DNA from: Pseudophaeomoniella oleicola
Lineage: Eukaryota; Ascomycota; Eurotiomycetes; Phaeomoniellales; Phaeomoniellaceae
NCBI GenBank assembly: GCA_003868215.1
Contig: QWDQ01000001.1
Location: 310,001-374,000, forward strand
Length of the DNA: 64,000 bases
Direction: 5' to 3'
Shown here piece by piece: positions 45,949 through 56,031 of the stretch. Positions within the stretch are counted from its first letter, which is position 1; every line of letters begins with the position of its first letter. A program made the translations under genes and the position numbers. Below the pieces are notes generated by a model. It did not search any database, was not told where the DNA came from, and saw only the letters and a program-made list of their open reading frames with translations.

Positions 45949-45970
45949 TACTACGTAGTACTACGTAGTA
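45949..45970. repeat. two overlapping TACTACGTAGTA palindromes (copies 5 and 6)
   Basis: Two perfect 12-bp palindromes at 45949-45960 and 45959-45970 share two bases, making a 10-bp-period tandem of TACTACGTAG. A further TACTAC follows at once. Confidence 0.85.
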
Positions 45971-46223
45971 CTACAGTTAGTACGTGGATGATTTACCAGT
46001 AACTTCCATAGAAGACTCAGATCACAATGAATTAAAAGGAGCCGCCGGGGGATAAGAGCCCTGGCAAGAGTGCCTGAAACGCCTTTTACCTCAAGGATCC
46101 GTAACGTTGACATTGGGTAGACCATCCCTAAACACTGCCCTGCTCTCACAAACCAACGTACCTAGAATTAGGTATCTAAGCAGGTACTAGGTAAGGTACC
46201 TAAGGTAGGCAACTGTACTCTGA

Positions 46224-46400
46224 GCCTAAGCATGATCCCAAGCCTAAGCATGATCCCAAGCCTAAGCATGATCCCAAGCCTAAGCATGATCCCAAGCCTA
46301 AGCATGATCCCAAGCCTAAGCATGATCCCAAGCCTAAGCATGATCCCAAGCCTAAGCATGATCCCAAGCCTAAGCATGATCCCAAGCCTAAGCCTTCGCC
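46224..46400. repeat. 18-bp minisatellite, nine exact units
   Basis: The unit CATGATCCCAAGCCTAAG is repeated nine times without a mismatch from 46231 to 46392, with partial units on both sides (CCTAAG at the left, CCTTCGCCTAAG at the right). Because 18 is divisible by three and the unit lacks stops in most frames, long frames run through on both strands. These are repeat artefacts with no support as genes. It lies about 400 bp upstream of the rhomboid start. Perfect identity suggests recent expansion. Confidence 0.95.
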
Positions 46401-46796
46401 TAAGCCTCTCAACATAACGCCACGGATCGTATCGTGTTGACGTCTCGTTGTATCCACCTTCCACTCTACCTTTTACCCCAGTATTCGCGTCTAAGTTACT
46501 CGAACTCACCTTCTCTCCTTCTAGATGTTTTAACCATTTCAGTCATTATTCTGCTCCTGTCGCTCTTCTCTATACAACATTTTGAGGAGCACCGACCTTC
46601 GTTTTCGTCTAATCTGTCGTTGTCCTCTTATTCGAAGCGACGGGAGAAGTCACTCACGCCGTTCAAACATTCGTTTCCCTCAGACGCCCCTTCCGCTCCT
46701 GGAGAGCTTTGAGGCCTTTTCTCACATACTGTCAAAATATCAGCGATCATATATCTTCGAGTGAGGTAGAGCAGAAAGAGGTTGTCATCTGCCGTT

Positions 46797-48421
46797 ATGG
46801 CAGCCAATGAGTATTACAGTGGGCGTCCGATCCAACACAGCTACTACTACAATGCTTCTCAAGAGACGTTCGACGGTCCCCCGCCAGCGCCTCCTCCGTC
46901 TTCTATGAAGCCAGCTGCGATGTATTCTCCAAACCAACACAATCCGCAACATGCCTATGATGACTATCCTTACGATCACAATCAACCCGGTGATTTTCGG
47001 CCTTCGCGACCAGAACCCACAGCGTACTCCGGCAGGCTGGATGATCAGGAGCAGTATGGCGATAACATACCGTTGAAAAGCAACATGAAAGTATCCAATG
47101 GCGAATATGATTGGCAGAATCAAAATACACAGTACAACCCCGGCTCGTTAGAAGGCCAGCGGCCAGTATACACGCCGGACAAGATGGAAAAGCCCAAGAG
47201 CAGATTTTTTAGCGGACGGATCCCGTACGTCGTGTATCTCTTGACGCTGATTCAGACTGCGGTATTCATCGGGGAGATCGTCAAGTATGCCGTGCTCACA
47301 GGAACACCGATCGAGATACATCCCAGCTTCAATCCGATGATAGGTCCTTCAGTGGACGTGCTGATCAATATGGGTGCCCGCTACGTCCCATGCATGCGCA
47401 CGATTGCCGAGATCCAAGGCTCTACAGAAACGATCCAATGGCCGTGTCCAAACACAACGACCTCCGATGTCACGGCCGCGTCTAATCAGTGTACGCTGTC
47501 AGAACTTTGTGGTATGGGTGGCGTCAATTTCCAACATCCCAATCAATGGTGGCGTTTCATCACACCTATGTTTCTGCATGCAGGTATCATCCATATCGGG
47601 ATCAACATGCTCATGCAGATGACCATGGGCCGAGAGATGGAACGACAGATCGGTTCACTGCGTTTTGCGCTCGTCTACTTCTCCAGTGGAATATTTGGCT
47701 TCGTCCTAGGTGGGAACTTTGCTGCTACGGGAATCGCATCAACAGGGGCATCCGGTGCTCTGTTCGGGATTATGGGACTCTATCTGCTGGATCTGTTCTA
47801 TTCTTGGCGCGAGCGCCGTAATCCAGTAAGGGATCTCTTGCTCTCACTCCTCGACGTTGTCATTGCATTCGTCGTTGGCCTTTTACCTGGAGTTGTGGAC
47901 AACTTCTCTCACTTGGGTGGCCTTCTTATGGGTTTAGTGCTTGGGATATGTATTCTGCGTTCCCCGAACGCTCTTCGCCAGCGCATTGGAGATTACTCTA
48001 CTCCCTACCAGCCTATGGATCCCTCGTCTTCTACTGGAGAAACCTCTCAGACAGGAATTACCAGCTTTACCAAGAAACCTGGTGGGTTCTTTAAAGGTCG
48101 AAAGCCGTTGTGGTGGGCATGGTGGCTCTTGAGGGCAGGGGCCTTGGTTGGCGTGCTGGTTTGCTTTGTCGTTTTGCTGAACAACTTCTACAAATACCGC
48201 AACACATGCAGTTGGTGCAAATACCTCTCGTGCTTGGTAAGTTTCCCTGGCCTTTAGAGAGTATTTCTCTAGATTTCACCACTGACTTTCTACAGCCTGT
48301 GAAGAACTGGTGTGACATAGGCAATTTGCAATTGTCGAACGTGTCTTCGAGCAGCTCGAATTCCAAGAGAGATCTTCTAGGCGTGATGGACAGCCTTGTA
48401 TTTGACTTTTTCATTGACTGA
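46797..48421 (+). CDS. rhomboid-family intramembrane serine protease
   Basis: Rhomboids cleave membrane proteins within or next to their transmembrane segments. Exon 1 (46797-48236) and exon 2 (48296-48421), joined across a 59-nt phase-0 intron, give 521 residues. The N-terminal 140 residues are cytosolic, Tyr/Pro/Gln-rich and disordered. The rhomboid core starts with the first helix at RIPYVVYLLTLIQTAVFIG. A roughly 90-residue luminal loop with several Cys (PCMRTIAEIQ, LSELCGMGGVNF) leads to HPNQWWRFITPMFLHAG. Catalytic residues are in place: S319 in GASGALFG, H372 in NFSHLGG, and N270 in HIGINM. A last membrane helix near 455-475 precedes a cysteine-containing tail (NTCSWCKYLSCL-PVKNWCDIGN). 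The extra C-terminal helix suggests the secretase (6+1) type of the secretory pathway rather than mitochondria. Confidence 0.94.
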
Positions 48422-49189
48422 ACGTGTACATCATGGAGTCTCACGATAAGCCATCCCAGGGGACTGCCACATTTGATGATTCCATCTACAGGTATTTGGT
48501 ACAGCGGTATGCATAGCGAGGGCGTCTTTTTGTGCTTTGAGGATAGAGATACCACCTCATTGGATATATTCGAGCGAGCATAAGGCGCTTATGATGTACA
48601 GGTCGTACAGTGTACATTTGATTAGCGATTAGGGCACCTGTTCGGGTTTGAGACATCGCATAGAAATGGTACGTGGTCATGTCTATTGGATATCGAAGGA
48701 ACAGTCTGGTTTACAGCTCAGAAAGTGCCGAGTTTTCGTAGTATTACCGTGCAATTCTAAGCACTTGTCTCTCAGTAACTTATTGTTCTACCATGGAAAT
48801 CATGCTATTTATGGATTCGGGAGACTCCCCCAGACATTAATTACTAACTAAGCCCCGTTTTGTGTTCGGGAAACCCGTCATTTCCGACGTGCAGTACGCG
48901 GCGCGGCGATCAACTGCTTTGAAATAGTCGCAGCAGTCTTTTAGAGGCAAAGGATTCTTGAAAGAAATCTTTCATTCAATATCAGTTCGTGTCTCTACGA
49001 GCGGCACAGGAGTTGACTATTTACACTCTGGGTTACTTGCCATTTGCTTTCGACGAACATTCTTTACGCTCCTCAAGCGACCTTATTGAACCGGTTCAAT
49101 ATGTCTTGCGAACGACTTGCACCAAGCAACCGTCGATAATACTCAGAGGCTCCTGCTTTTCGAAGGGCAATAGATATAAGTCGGTCACG
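48422..49189. promoter_or_regulatory. spacer and promoter upstream of PFA3
   Basis: This 768-bp stretch runs between two same-strand genes. The PFA3 frame is open back to about 48989, but without an ATG before 49190. Nothing else is recognised. Confidence 0.5.
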
Positions 49190-50992
49190 ATGAATTCTGC
49201 AGGCTCCTCAGATCTCTCACACCCCCAACCCTTCAAGCGACGCACAAAGTCTTGGGCTCAGAAATGTGAACGCTGTTGCTGCGCGGTTGCAACAGGCTTC
49301 CCACTTGCGTTTGTGTACGGATTATCGACATGGGCGGTATGGGTGGAAGCTAGCCTGGGCTTCATGCCTGCGAAAACCGCATGGTCGGGGCTCACTACGT
49401 CCATTATCGGCATTGCGCTGTACATCTTGCTTAATACTTCATACACCGTGGCTGTCTTCACGGATCCAGGCTCACCGATCGGTAAGCCGGCATCGAAAGA
49501 TGGATACTCTCACTTGCCAACCACTGAACCTCGATCTCGCATTGATCCAACCGTTACTGCGATCACAGTCAACTCTGTTGGAGCGCCTCGCTTCTGCAAG
49601 AAGTGTGTTTCTCCGAAGCCTGATCGAGCACATCACTGCAGTACCTGTCGGAGATGTGTATTGAAGATGGATCATCATTGTCCGTGGCTGGCTACGTGTG
49701 TAGGACTGTACAATTACAAAGCTTTCTTACTTTTCCTGATATATAACTCGATCTTTTGCTGGGTCTGCTTTGCCGTTTCCGGGCAATGGCTGTGGGCAGA
49801 AGTCCTTGCGGACGAACAGTACCTGGAAATTCTGATGCCGATAAATGTGGTAATGCTGGCCGTTATCGCAGGGATCATTGGACTCGTCTTGACAGGATTC
49901 ACGGTATGGCATATTAGCCTTGCATGCCGTGGGGTTACTACCATCGAGTGTCTGGAGAGGACCAGATACCTATCTCCTTTGCGTCAAGCTCACCAGGAGC
50001 AACTGACCAGACAACAAGGTGCAAATGGTGAATCGGAGCATGATGACGTCCCAGGGATGATATCGGATACGTTTCACAAGGCCGGCGAGCATCTACTTGC
50101 TATGCATGCGAATGCAATCCCCGGTGCGACACGAATTGAAGAAGGTGAAGAACACCCTTCACCAACTCCGGTTCGTCAACAGCCTTTCGACTTCTCAGGT
50201 CAAGACAATGATAGTCCTTATGACAACCGCGCATCTTATATGACACCTGCACAGGCATCCCTCACCCGTCACCACCATCGCTCGGCATCATCTCGTGAGG
50301 CATCCTCAGAACGTCGTCGGTATCAAGAATACCTTGACGAAGAATTCGCTCCCAAACTTCCCCATGCATTCAACCTCGGCTGGAGGAGGAATCTCCTGCA
50401 TCTTTTCGGTCCCGACCCTTGGCTCTGGTGGTTACCCATTTGCAATACCACCGGTGACGGCTGGAGGTGGGAGATCAGTCCGAAATGGGTTGAAGCCAGG
50501 GAAAAGATAGCAGAGGAAAGACGAACGGAAGAAGAAAGAGTCGGCATCCGCGGTGCCAATGGTGCACCTACAGAATATGAACGAGACCGTGATTACGACT
50601 ACCACGAATATCACGTCCAACAACTGCATCAATATCCCTCAACTGAAAACAACCCTCAATACCACCACACCTATAACACCTACGACCATGACCACGCCCA
50701 CCACCAACAACAGCCGACTGTCCACACCCCATCCGAAGTCGGCAGCGGCCTATCAATGCGCACCCTCAACCTAAAGAAGAATAAGACGAAGAACAAGGAC
50801 AACAAAAAGCCAGGCTCGTCCTCGAGGTCATCTAGAAGAGACTTTGACCGCGGCGAAGACGGCGACATCGAGAGCTTCCAGGTCAGTGGTAGCAGCAGTA
50901 GCGCTAGCGGTAGCGGCGGCGAGGAAGCAGATGACGATAGTGATGGTGATGGTGCTAGTGGAGACGAGAGGGGGGGTTGGAGAAGATGGTAA
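49190..50992 (+). CDS. PFA3: DHHC palmitoyltransferase, PFA3 type
   Basis: This is a protein S-acyltransferase. Yeast Pfa3 acts at the vacuole and palmitoylates Vac8. The single exon encodes 600 residues; the ATG at 49190 is the first in frame and precedes the conserved N-terminal CCC motif and two membrane helices (LAFVYGLSTWAVWVEA and the following ALYILLNTSYTVAVF). The family TDPGSP motif follows. The cysteine-rich domain runs from RFCKKCVSPKPDRAHHCS to DHHCPWLATCVGLYNYKAF, with the DHHC catalytic residues at 161-164. Two more helices follow (FLIYNSIFCWVCFAVS, NVVMLAVIAGIIGLVL), then TTIECLER, a TTxE motif. The C-terminal 300 residues are long, polar and Ser/Tyr/Asp-rich, with the fungal NLGWRRNLLHLFGPDPWLWW block near 390-410 and a Gly/Ser/Asp-rich end. 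Confidence 0.94.
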   Translation: MNSAGSSDLSHPQPFKRRTKSWAQKCERCCCAVATGFPLAFVYGLSTWAVWVEASLGFMPAKTAWSGLTTSIIGIALYILLNTSYTVAVFTDPGSPIGKPASKDGYSHLPTTEPRSRIDPTVTAITVNSVGAPRFCKKCVSPKPDRAHHCSTCRRCVLKMDHHCPWLATCVGLYNYKAFLLFLIYNSIFCWVCFAVSGQWLWAEVLADEQYLEILMPINVVMLAVIAGIIGLVLTGFTVWHISLACRGVTTIECLERTRYLSPLRQAHQEQLTRQQGANGESEHDDVPGMISDTFHKAGEHLLAMHANAIPGATRIEEGEEHPSPTPVRQQPFDFSGQDNDSPYDNRASYMTPAQASLTRHHHRSASSREASSERRRYQEYLDEEFAPKLPHAFNLGWRRNLLHLFGPDPWLWWLPICNTTGDGWRWEISPKWVEAREKIAEERRTEEERVGIRGANGAPTEYERDRDYDYHEYHVQQLHQYPSTENNPQYHHTYNTYDHDHAHHQQQPTVHTPSEVGSGLSMRTLNLKKNKTKNKDNKKPGSSSRSSRRDFDRGEDGDIESFQVSGSSSSASGSGGEEADDDSDGDGASGDERGGWRRW

Positions 50993-51006
50993 ACTCCCGG
51001 GTTGAG

Positions 51007-51068
51007 GGGGAGGAGGAGGAGGAGGAGGAGGAGGAGGAGGAGGAGGAGGAGGAGGAGGAGGAGGAGAG
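51007..51068. repeat. (GGA)n microsatellite, about 20 units
   Basis: A roughly 60-bp uninterrupted GGA/GAG run begins 15 bp after the PFA3 stop, so it is probably in the 3' untranslated region. Translated frames give poly-Arg or poly-Pro. Confidence 0.95.
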
Positions 51069-51518
51069 GAGATGTACTCCGGCAGTGTTACTGGAAGCCA
51101 TTGTGTTGTATCCCTAAGGCGTCTGTCTGTAGTTGTATGATATACCTTCATATTATTATTTTCCCCCCAACTGCCGGGTTTTCGGTGACTGTTTCTTCAG
51201 TGCAACACGGTTTGGTGCTGGTAATGTCCGTGTCCGTGTCCGTGTCTATGTCTGTGTTTTTGTTTCTCTGTGTAACTTACTATTATATCTTCTCATCAAA
51301 GCATAGCATAAGTATAAGCATAAGCATGAGCATTGAACTACCTAGGTACCTTAGGTACCTACCTAAAATATACATGATTCACTACTTATCCTATCATACA
51401 TACATACCTGCCTCCCTCCCCCTACCTACGGGCGACATGAATCAAGCAAGAATAATTCCTAGGACTGAAGGAGCCGGTCGGACATGTAAGTGAGATTGCG
51501 AGTGTGCAGTATGTAACA

Positions 51519-51597
<79 letters not shown>
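51519..51597. repeat. (TAG)n microsatellite, about 26 units
   Basis: An uninterrupted run of about 79 bp of TAG/AGT units is followed by TTAATTAA. It is the longest pure microsatellite in the window. The opposite strand reads poly-Thr in one frame, an artefact. Confidence 0.95.
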
Positions 51598-51598
<1 letters not shown>

Positions 51599-51867
51599 TT
51601 AATTAATAGGTAGGTGAAGGTGCCTCGAGGACTCGCAACTCGAACTTCAAAAATCATGCTATTAGATGTGCATGGTACATGTAGGCGAGAAGATAAGAAG
51701 TCAGACACGAGGCCCTAATAATGTGATCCCAATTTGGTATATTGTCTATCGAATTTTCTCGGTCTGGTGTTTTCCCCCCAGTGAGTAGCGACAGTAGCAG
51801 CAGCAGCGACGACGCTGCATCGTACCGTAACTAACATCAGACCGTGACATTTTTTTCCTTTCCAATT

Positions 51868-53901
51868 TCATTCATCGTCTTCTTCTCTTGGTTCCCTCAA
51901 GCGGCTCGTCAAGTAGGCTGCCACCAAGGCGGCAATACCGGCCATGCGCAGAACCCAGCCGACGCTATCATCGCCCGGTGTTCCTCTCGGCTTTTGCAAG
52001 GCTTTGAATACTGCACTGCTGATCAATGTCGCCAGAAGCTGCGGAGCTGAAATGGCAACGTTGTGTAAACCGAGGATAATACCTGCTTGGTCTGTGACCT
52101 CGTCTTCCTCCTTTTCTTCATCATAGCCCTCCTCAATATCATTCTGTGCTGCAGCCTTGGCTGGTGATTGAGCTTGCGAGCTAGGCGTTGAGTTGTCACC
52201 GTCCCCATCGCCGTCCTCTTCATTAGCTTGCTGGGCCAATTTGCGTATGTACTCCCTGCGACGTTTCTCCGCACTACGTGCGATTTCTGCAGAGATCAGT
52301 GCAAATGGTGCCCATAGCGTCACTGACCAGGATATACCGACAAAAGCCGTCATGACGGACGCGAGAATGGGTGTACGGATGAAGAAGGTCGAAAACATGC
52401 AGATAGCGAAGAGGATCTGAGCAAACATCCACAGACGGCGGAGGGTAAGACCCGGAATACGCAAGTGTTCCATGAAGCGGACTAGGCGACTTTTCCTTGG
52501 TACTGTAGAGGAGCGCATGTTAAGGGGGAAGTAACTGCTGAGGCTGGCGGCAGAGTACGACAATGGAAGGGCTGGGCGGCCACCGGGAGTCTTAGGACCA
52601 CCTGGTGTTTTTGTACCAGGTGTCTTCACTCCTGGTGTTCTCGGTCGGACCCCGATTGGAGATGTAGGAGCCACCATGCTGTCAACACTGTTGGCCGCTT
52701 CTGCTTCGTCTTTGTAGGTTGGAACGACCAGGAATGGCAAGATAACGTTGGATGCGAAGGAGGCAACCGCATATATGAGAAGTGCAAACGTGCCCACCCG
52801 CGTGCCTTCTTGCCAGAGACGATCGATGTCATGGCTGGTTAGATCATGATCTTTCTGGTTCCTTTCCAGGTGTGGGTTCACATAGAGTTGGCCGATGAAA
52901 GTCGTAATGTAATACAGAAACGGAAACCAGCCCATCCAATTCGCTAGTTGGACTTGGCATACCTTCTTAACTTGTGGCTGCATACCTCGAACGGACTTGA
53001 ACACTCGTCTGAAGAAAGCGACGAAGCCGCTGCTTGACAGGTCTGGCGGCCCCCAAGCATTAGGATCTTGCTCTGGGATCGTCAGGCAGCTGATGACCAG
53101 AGTGATAGCCAAGGCGAGTGATGCCAACACGCAGAGCACCTCGAATTGCGTCTTTCCAAGGATTGGAAAGATTCTTGGTAAGTCGATGTATCCAAAAACG
53201 TAACCAACCACATTGCCCATTCCAGTTATGCGGCTTGCCCAAGCATTGGCTTCTTCCTGCTGATGTGCAGGTGCGTTATCGACTATGAATGCTCGAATAG
53301 CCGCTTGAACTTCGGAAAAGTTAGAGAGTCGAATTGTGAAGATGCACATAGCAAGCTTACCTGTATTGATTGCAAAGTCCAAGACGTACATGAATGCTGT
53401 GGCGAAAACGATTGATCCCACCTTCACCCCATGGTTGTATCTTTCACCACCAAATGCGGCATTGAGCCCTCCCACGATATCCCTGGCACGAGACAATGCC
53501 AGCAGGGAGATGATGGTAGCAATCGCACCACCAATCATGAATGGCTTTCTCCGACCCCATGAGATCCTGCAGTTGTCACTGCGAATACCGACGTAGGGTT
53601 GAACAAGAACTCCAGTCAGTGGCCCAGCGATCCAAACAAATGCCAATATCGATTTATTGAGACCAAGAGATAACAAATACGGCGAGCCACTTCCCAATTC
53701 AACAGACCAGACGATCTGCAAGCCACCAATACTGATGGTTAGCAGTAACAAGTACCACCATGGCTTGCTCTTCAGTTCATCCTCCGAGCCCAAGCCCTGT
53801 GAAGACGGCTGTTCGGAGTCGGTTGCTGCCCCATTGCTATCACCACGGCGAAGCAGGGGAGACTGCTCGTCAATTTGAATACGAAGGTCAGAACGAGGCA
53901 T
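51868..53901 (-). CDS. sut1: sucrose / alpha-glucoside transporter (GPH family, SUT1-like)
   Basis: This is a 12-helix plasma-membrane sugar-proton symporter related to plant SUTs and fission-yeast Sut1. Exons 53901-53361 and 53309-51868 are joined across a 51-nt intron that is itself open, so an unspliced 17-residue insert would stay in frame. Splicing gives DFAINTVQAAIRAF, the family sequence. The product is 660 residues. Family marks are GLQIVWSVELGSGSPYLLSLG in helix 1, WIAGPLTGVLVQPYVG, the loop SWGRRKPFMIGG between helices 2 and 3, and ANWMGWFPFLYYITTFIGQLYV. The central loop is Pro/Thr-rich (TPGVKTPGTKTPGGPKTPGG). A second charged loop (EEDGDGDGDN) precedes the last helices, then the conserved GLHNVAISAPQLLATLISSAVF and an acidic C-terminus. 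The start is the first ATG (MPRSDLRIQ). Confidence 0.92.
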   Translation of the reverse strand: MPRSDLRIQIDEQSPLLRRGDSNGAATDSEQPSSQGLGSEDELKSKPWWYLLLLTISIGGLQIVWSVELGSGSPYLLSLGLNKSILAFVWIAGPLTGVLVQPYVGIRSDNCRISWGRRKPFMIGGAIATIISLLALSRARDIVGGLNAAFGGERYNHGVKVGSIVFATAFMYVLDFAINTGKLAMCIFTIRLSNFSEVQAAIRAFIVDNAPAHQQEEANAWASRITGMGNVVGYVFGYIDLPRIFPILGKTQFEVLCVLASLALAITLVISCLTIPEQDPNAWGPPDLSSSGFVAFFRRVFKSVRGMQPQVKKVCQVQLANWMGWFPFLYYITTFIGQLYVNPHLERNQKDHDLTSHDIDRLWQEGTRVGTFALLIYAVASFASNVILPFLVVPTYKDEAEAANSVDSMVAPTSPIGVRPRTPGVKTPGTKTPGGPKTPGGRPALPLSYSAASLSSYFPLNMRSSTVPRKSRLVRFMEHLRIPGLTLRRLWMFAQILFAICMFSTFFIRTPILASVMTAFVGISWSVTLWAPFALISAEIARSAEKRRREYIRKLAQQANEEDGDGDGDNSTPSSQAQSPAKAAAQNDIEEGYDEEKEEDEVTDQAGIILGLHNVAISAPQLLATLISSAVFKALQKPRGTPGDDSVGWVLRMAGIAALVAAYLTSRLREPREEDDE

Positions 53902-55089
53902 TCGAGATAGATAGTACTGTGAATAAATCTGCACAAGTTGAGCACAGTCTACTAAGAGAGTGATATTTTGCAGGACAAGTAGCCGCTGGCAATGAGCCGT
54001 AGACTGGATTAAAGATCTTGGTGCTATAGACAAGGGGGTCTCGTGTTTGGAATGCGCGTGTGTCGTCGTCTGACCAAGTTGACTGCTGCTGACTCGAGAA
54101 AGGATGTAAGATCAGGTGTCTAAAGTGCCAAACACCACTAGAGAGGGACAAGCATTCATAGTTGGAAGAAGGAAGTCTACCAGGAAACAGGTCCTTGGGA
54201 AGATGAGCTCATGGAGATTGTGTGCTTGTGCTTGTGCTTGTGCTTGTGCTGAATTCTGGAAGAAGAGAATGGCGATGGCGATGGAAGTTGTTTGTGGTGG
54301 GTTACCCAGTATGACATAGTCGGCGACGGAGCGGACAAAGCCGAATGCGCAAGTTCCCCAAAGACACCGATGAATCTTGGTCCGCTTCAGGAAGTAAGGT
54401 ACTACATAGTATTAGGTAGTGGTAGTTCAGGGTCTATCCCATACCAGTACAGCATTCAGGCAGTTTATCTCTAATTACAGAAGTCACAAGGAAACGGGTA
54501 TGAGTCTCTTTGTCTCTTAGGCGACGTTCATACAGGATGATATACAGGCAGAATCCTACCATTTTAGCTGACACGCATCGCGTCGCATGCAATGATCTGC
54601 TCAGGGGGTTCAAAAGTTAATTATCGAAGTTCATCGCCTAAGTACCTACCTACCTTACCTTAGCAGAGTATGTTACAGGCGAGTAGGTACTCAGTTAATA
54701 TATGCAGTTTAGTTGGGGGCGCAATAACAAGTTGATAGTAACTAGTAAGCATCGTAGGCTGTGGCTTCAAAGGTACCGCCCCAGCACGTCGGGTTCTCCC
54801 ATCAAACGCTCCAATAATTTGTCGGAGGTTTCTGGAGGAATCGCCGATGTCGTTCCAACGGTCCCTCATCATCACTACATGCTTTACATGCTTTACATGC
54901 TACGATAGCCGTCACAGCGATCGATAGCTGCTTTTCCCTAGTGATCCCAGTTGCCAGAAGTCGGCGCATACACAACTTCAGCTGTCGTAGCTGTTATCGT
55001 CGTCTAAGACCATTTCTCTTTTTTCACAGACTTCAAGAAAAAGCAATCGCTGAAGTCATTCGCTGCTGTCCGCAGCTTCAACCGCAAAG
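53902..55089. other. 1.2-kb divergent promoter region, transporter / V-ATPase subunit f
   Basis: This region contains a (TTGTGC)n tract at about 54221-54251, TACTACATAGTA near 54400, TACCTACCTACC near 54643-54654, and three ACATGCTTT units near 54879-54900. No gene is recognised. Confidence 0.55.
54221..54251. repeat. (TTGTGC)n hexanucleotide repeat, about five units
   Basis: A direct repeat in non-coding DNA upstream of the sugar transporter. Confidence 0.85.
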
Positions 55090-55539
55090 ATGAAGCCCGT
55101 CGTCTCTTCTATGAACGCATGGAGTTGGTACGATTGATCTATACCCCCAATGGACTCTACTAACGCTCCTTGAACAGCGTTGTCATCTCTTTCTTCGCCA
55201 TACTCATCCTTTCTGTCCTCGGTAGCTTGTTCAAGGTGCGTACGCAATCATCATCGATGAGATCAACGCAAAGTATATTGGGATGTATCATGAGGCTGAT
55301 CGGTTTCAACAGACAAATCATCACTCAATGATGGGACACACGAACGATCCAGAGGATGGCGCTGCAGTCGCAGCCTCGATCTTTATTGCAGTGGCCGTGT
55401 ATGCGGTAAGCTTTGGCCTCCTAGCTCGAAATCGGGACGATATGTCTAACGCAAGCGGCAGGCTTTCTTTATTTTCTGCGGCTTTCAAGCATACCTGCAT
55501 GTCAGAGCGAGTCGAAGAGGGCAGATCTCGTTGCGCTGA
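55090..55539 (+). CDS. V-type proton ATPase subunit f (YPR170W-B / RNASEK homologue)
   Basis: This small subunit of the membrane Vo sector is related to mammalian RNASEK and yeast YPR170W-B. Four short exons (55090-55127, 55178-55235, 55313-55405, 55462-55539) encode only 88 residues. The introns (50, 77 and 56 nt) have GT-AG ends and keep the frame. The protein begins MKPVVSSMNAW and has a first membrane helix (VVISFFAILILSVLGSLF). The diagnostic loop TNHHSMMGHTNDPEDGAAVA is followed by a second helix (SIFIAVAVYAAFFIFCGFQAYL) and a basic tail ending GQISLR. The same start, loop and ending are found in the yeast protein as I remember it. No single frame shows the gene, so it is easily missed. 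Confidence 0.9.
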
Positions 55540-56031
55540 GAGGCTTGCATCGAACCTGTGGAAGATTTCCTACATAACTTATAGACGGCAATGGTGCTGG
55601 GATATCACGTTTGTGCCATTTCAGTAATCGCCATAGTGCATTACCCATTTTCACAAAGGGACAAGGGTGGCGTTTTGGTGCTGTTGACTTGAAAGTCGCA
55701 TCGCATATGATTTTTCAGCAGACTCGGATCTTCAATTGTGAAACTGCACATATACTACCACCCGACAGAGGTTACGAATGTGTTGATAGCTCTCAGTGTT
55801 CAGTTAGTCTATTCTACAATAGCAAGGCGAATACGGATTAGTTGACCGGATGAGCCCATCGTCCCAAGTTATGTATGCATTGTCTCCGCTTCAAATCAGT
55901 CAAGCACTGGTATTGGATTTGTACAAGCTGTATGACAGATGCCTAACGAGAATCTTCAAACCAGAACAGCGAAGTTCAGCACGCAAAGGGTATGCTCTGG
56001 ACACAAATTAAATGTATAAAGCGACGCGCTT
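55540..56031. other. convergent spacer V-ATPase f / LSC1
   Basis: This 492-bp stretch of 3' untranslated sequence holds no recognisable gene. Confidence 0.5.

Larger units (their letters stand above)
45174..46796. other. 1.6-kb spacer with palindromes and an 18-bp minisatellite
   Basis: This spacer lies between the ssSPT-like gene and the rhomboid gene. It holds overlapping TACTACGTAGTA palindromes, dense TACCTA/TAGGTA units at 46160-46210, the minisatellite, and a pyrimidine-rich leader at 46440-46740. A 93-residue frame at 45562-45843 has no motif and is not called. Confidence 0.6.
50993..51867. other. convergent spacer with long trinucleotide repeats
   Basis: This spacer lies between PFA3 and the transporter gene. 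It contains the GGA and TAG microsatellites listed separately, (CCGTGT)n near 51222-51245, an AAGCAT-type repeat near 51298-51330, and CTAGGTACC/TTAGGTACCTACC at 51341-51364. Long frames across these repeats are homopolymeric and not genes. Confidence 0.75.

Noticed and set aside
46224-46400. Possible CRISPR-like array
   Set aside because: The units are head-to-tail with no unique spacers, and the genome is a eukaryote.
46168-46509. Long repetitive open frames on both strands over the minisatellite
   Set aside because: They exist only because an 18-bp unit without stops is repeated; there is no start context, splice signal or non-repeat domain.
51002-51493. Arginine-rich frame after PFA3
   Set aside because: It is the translation of the GGA microsatellite plus random downstream sequence.
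51442-51708. Poly-threonine frame on the minus strand
   Set aside because: It is simply the translation of the TAG microsatellite.
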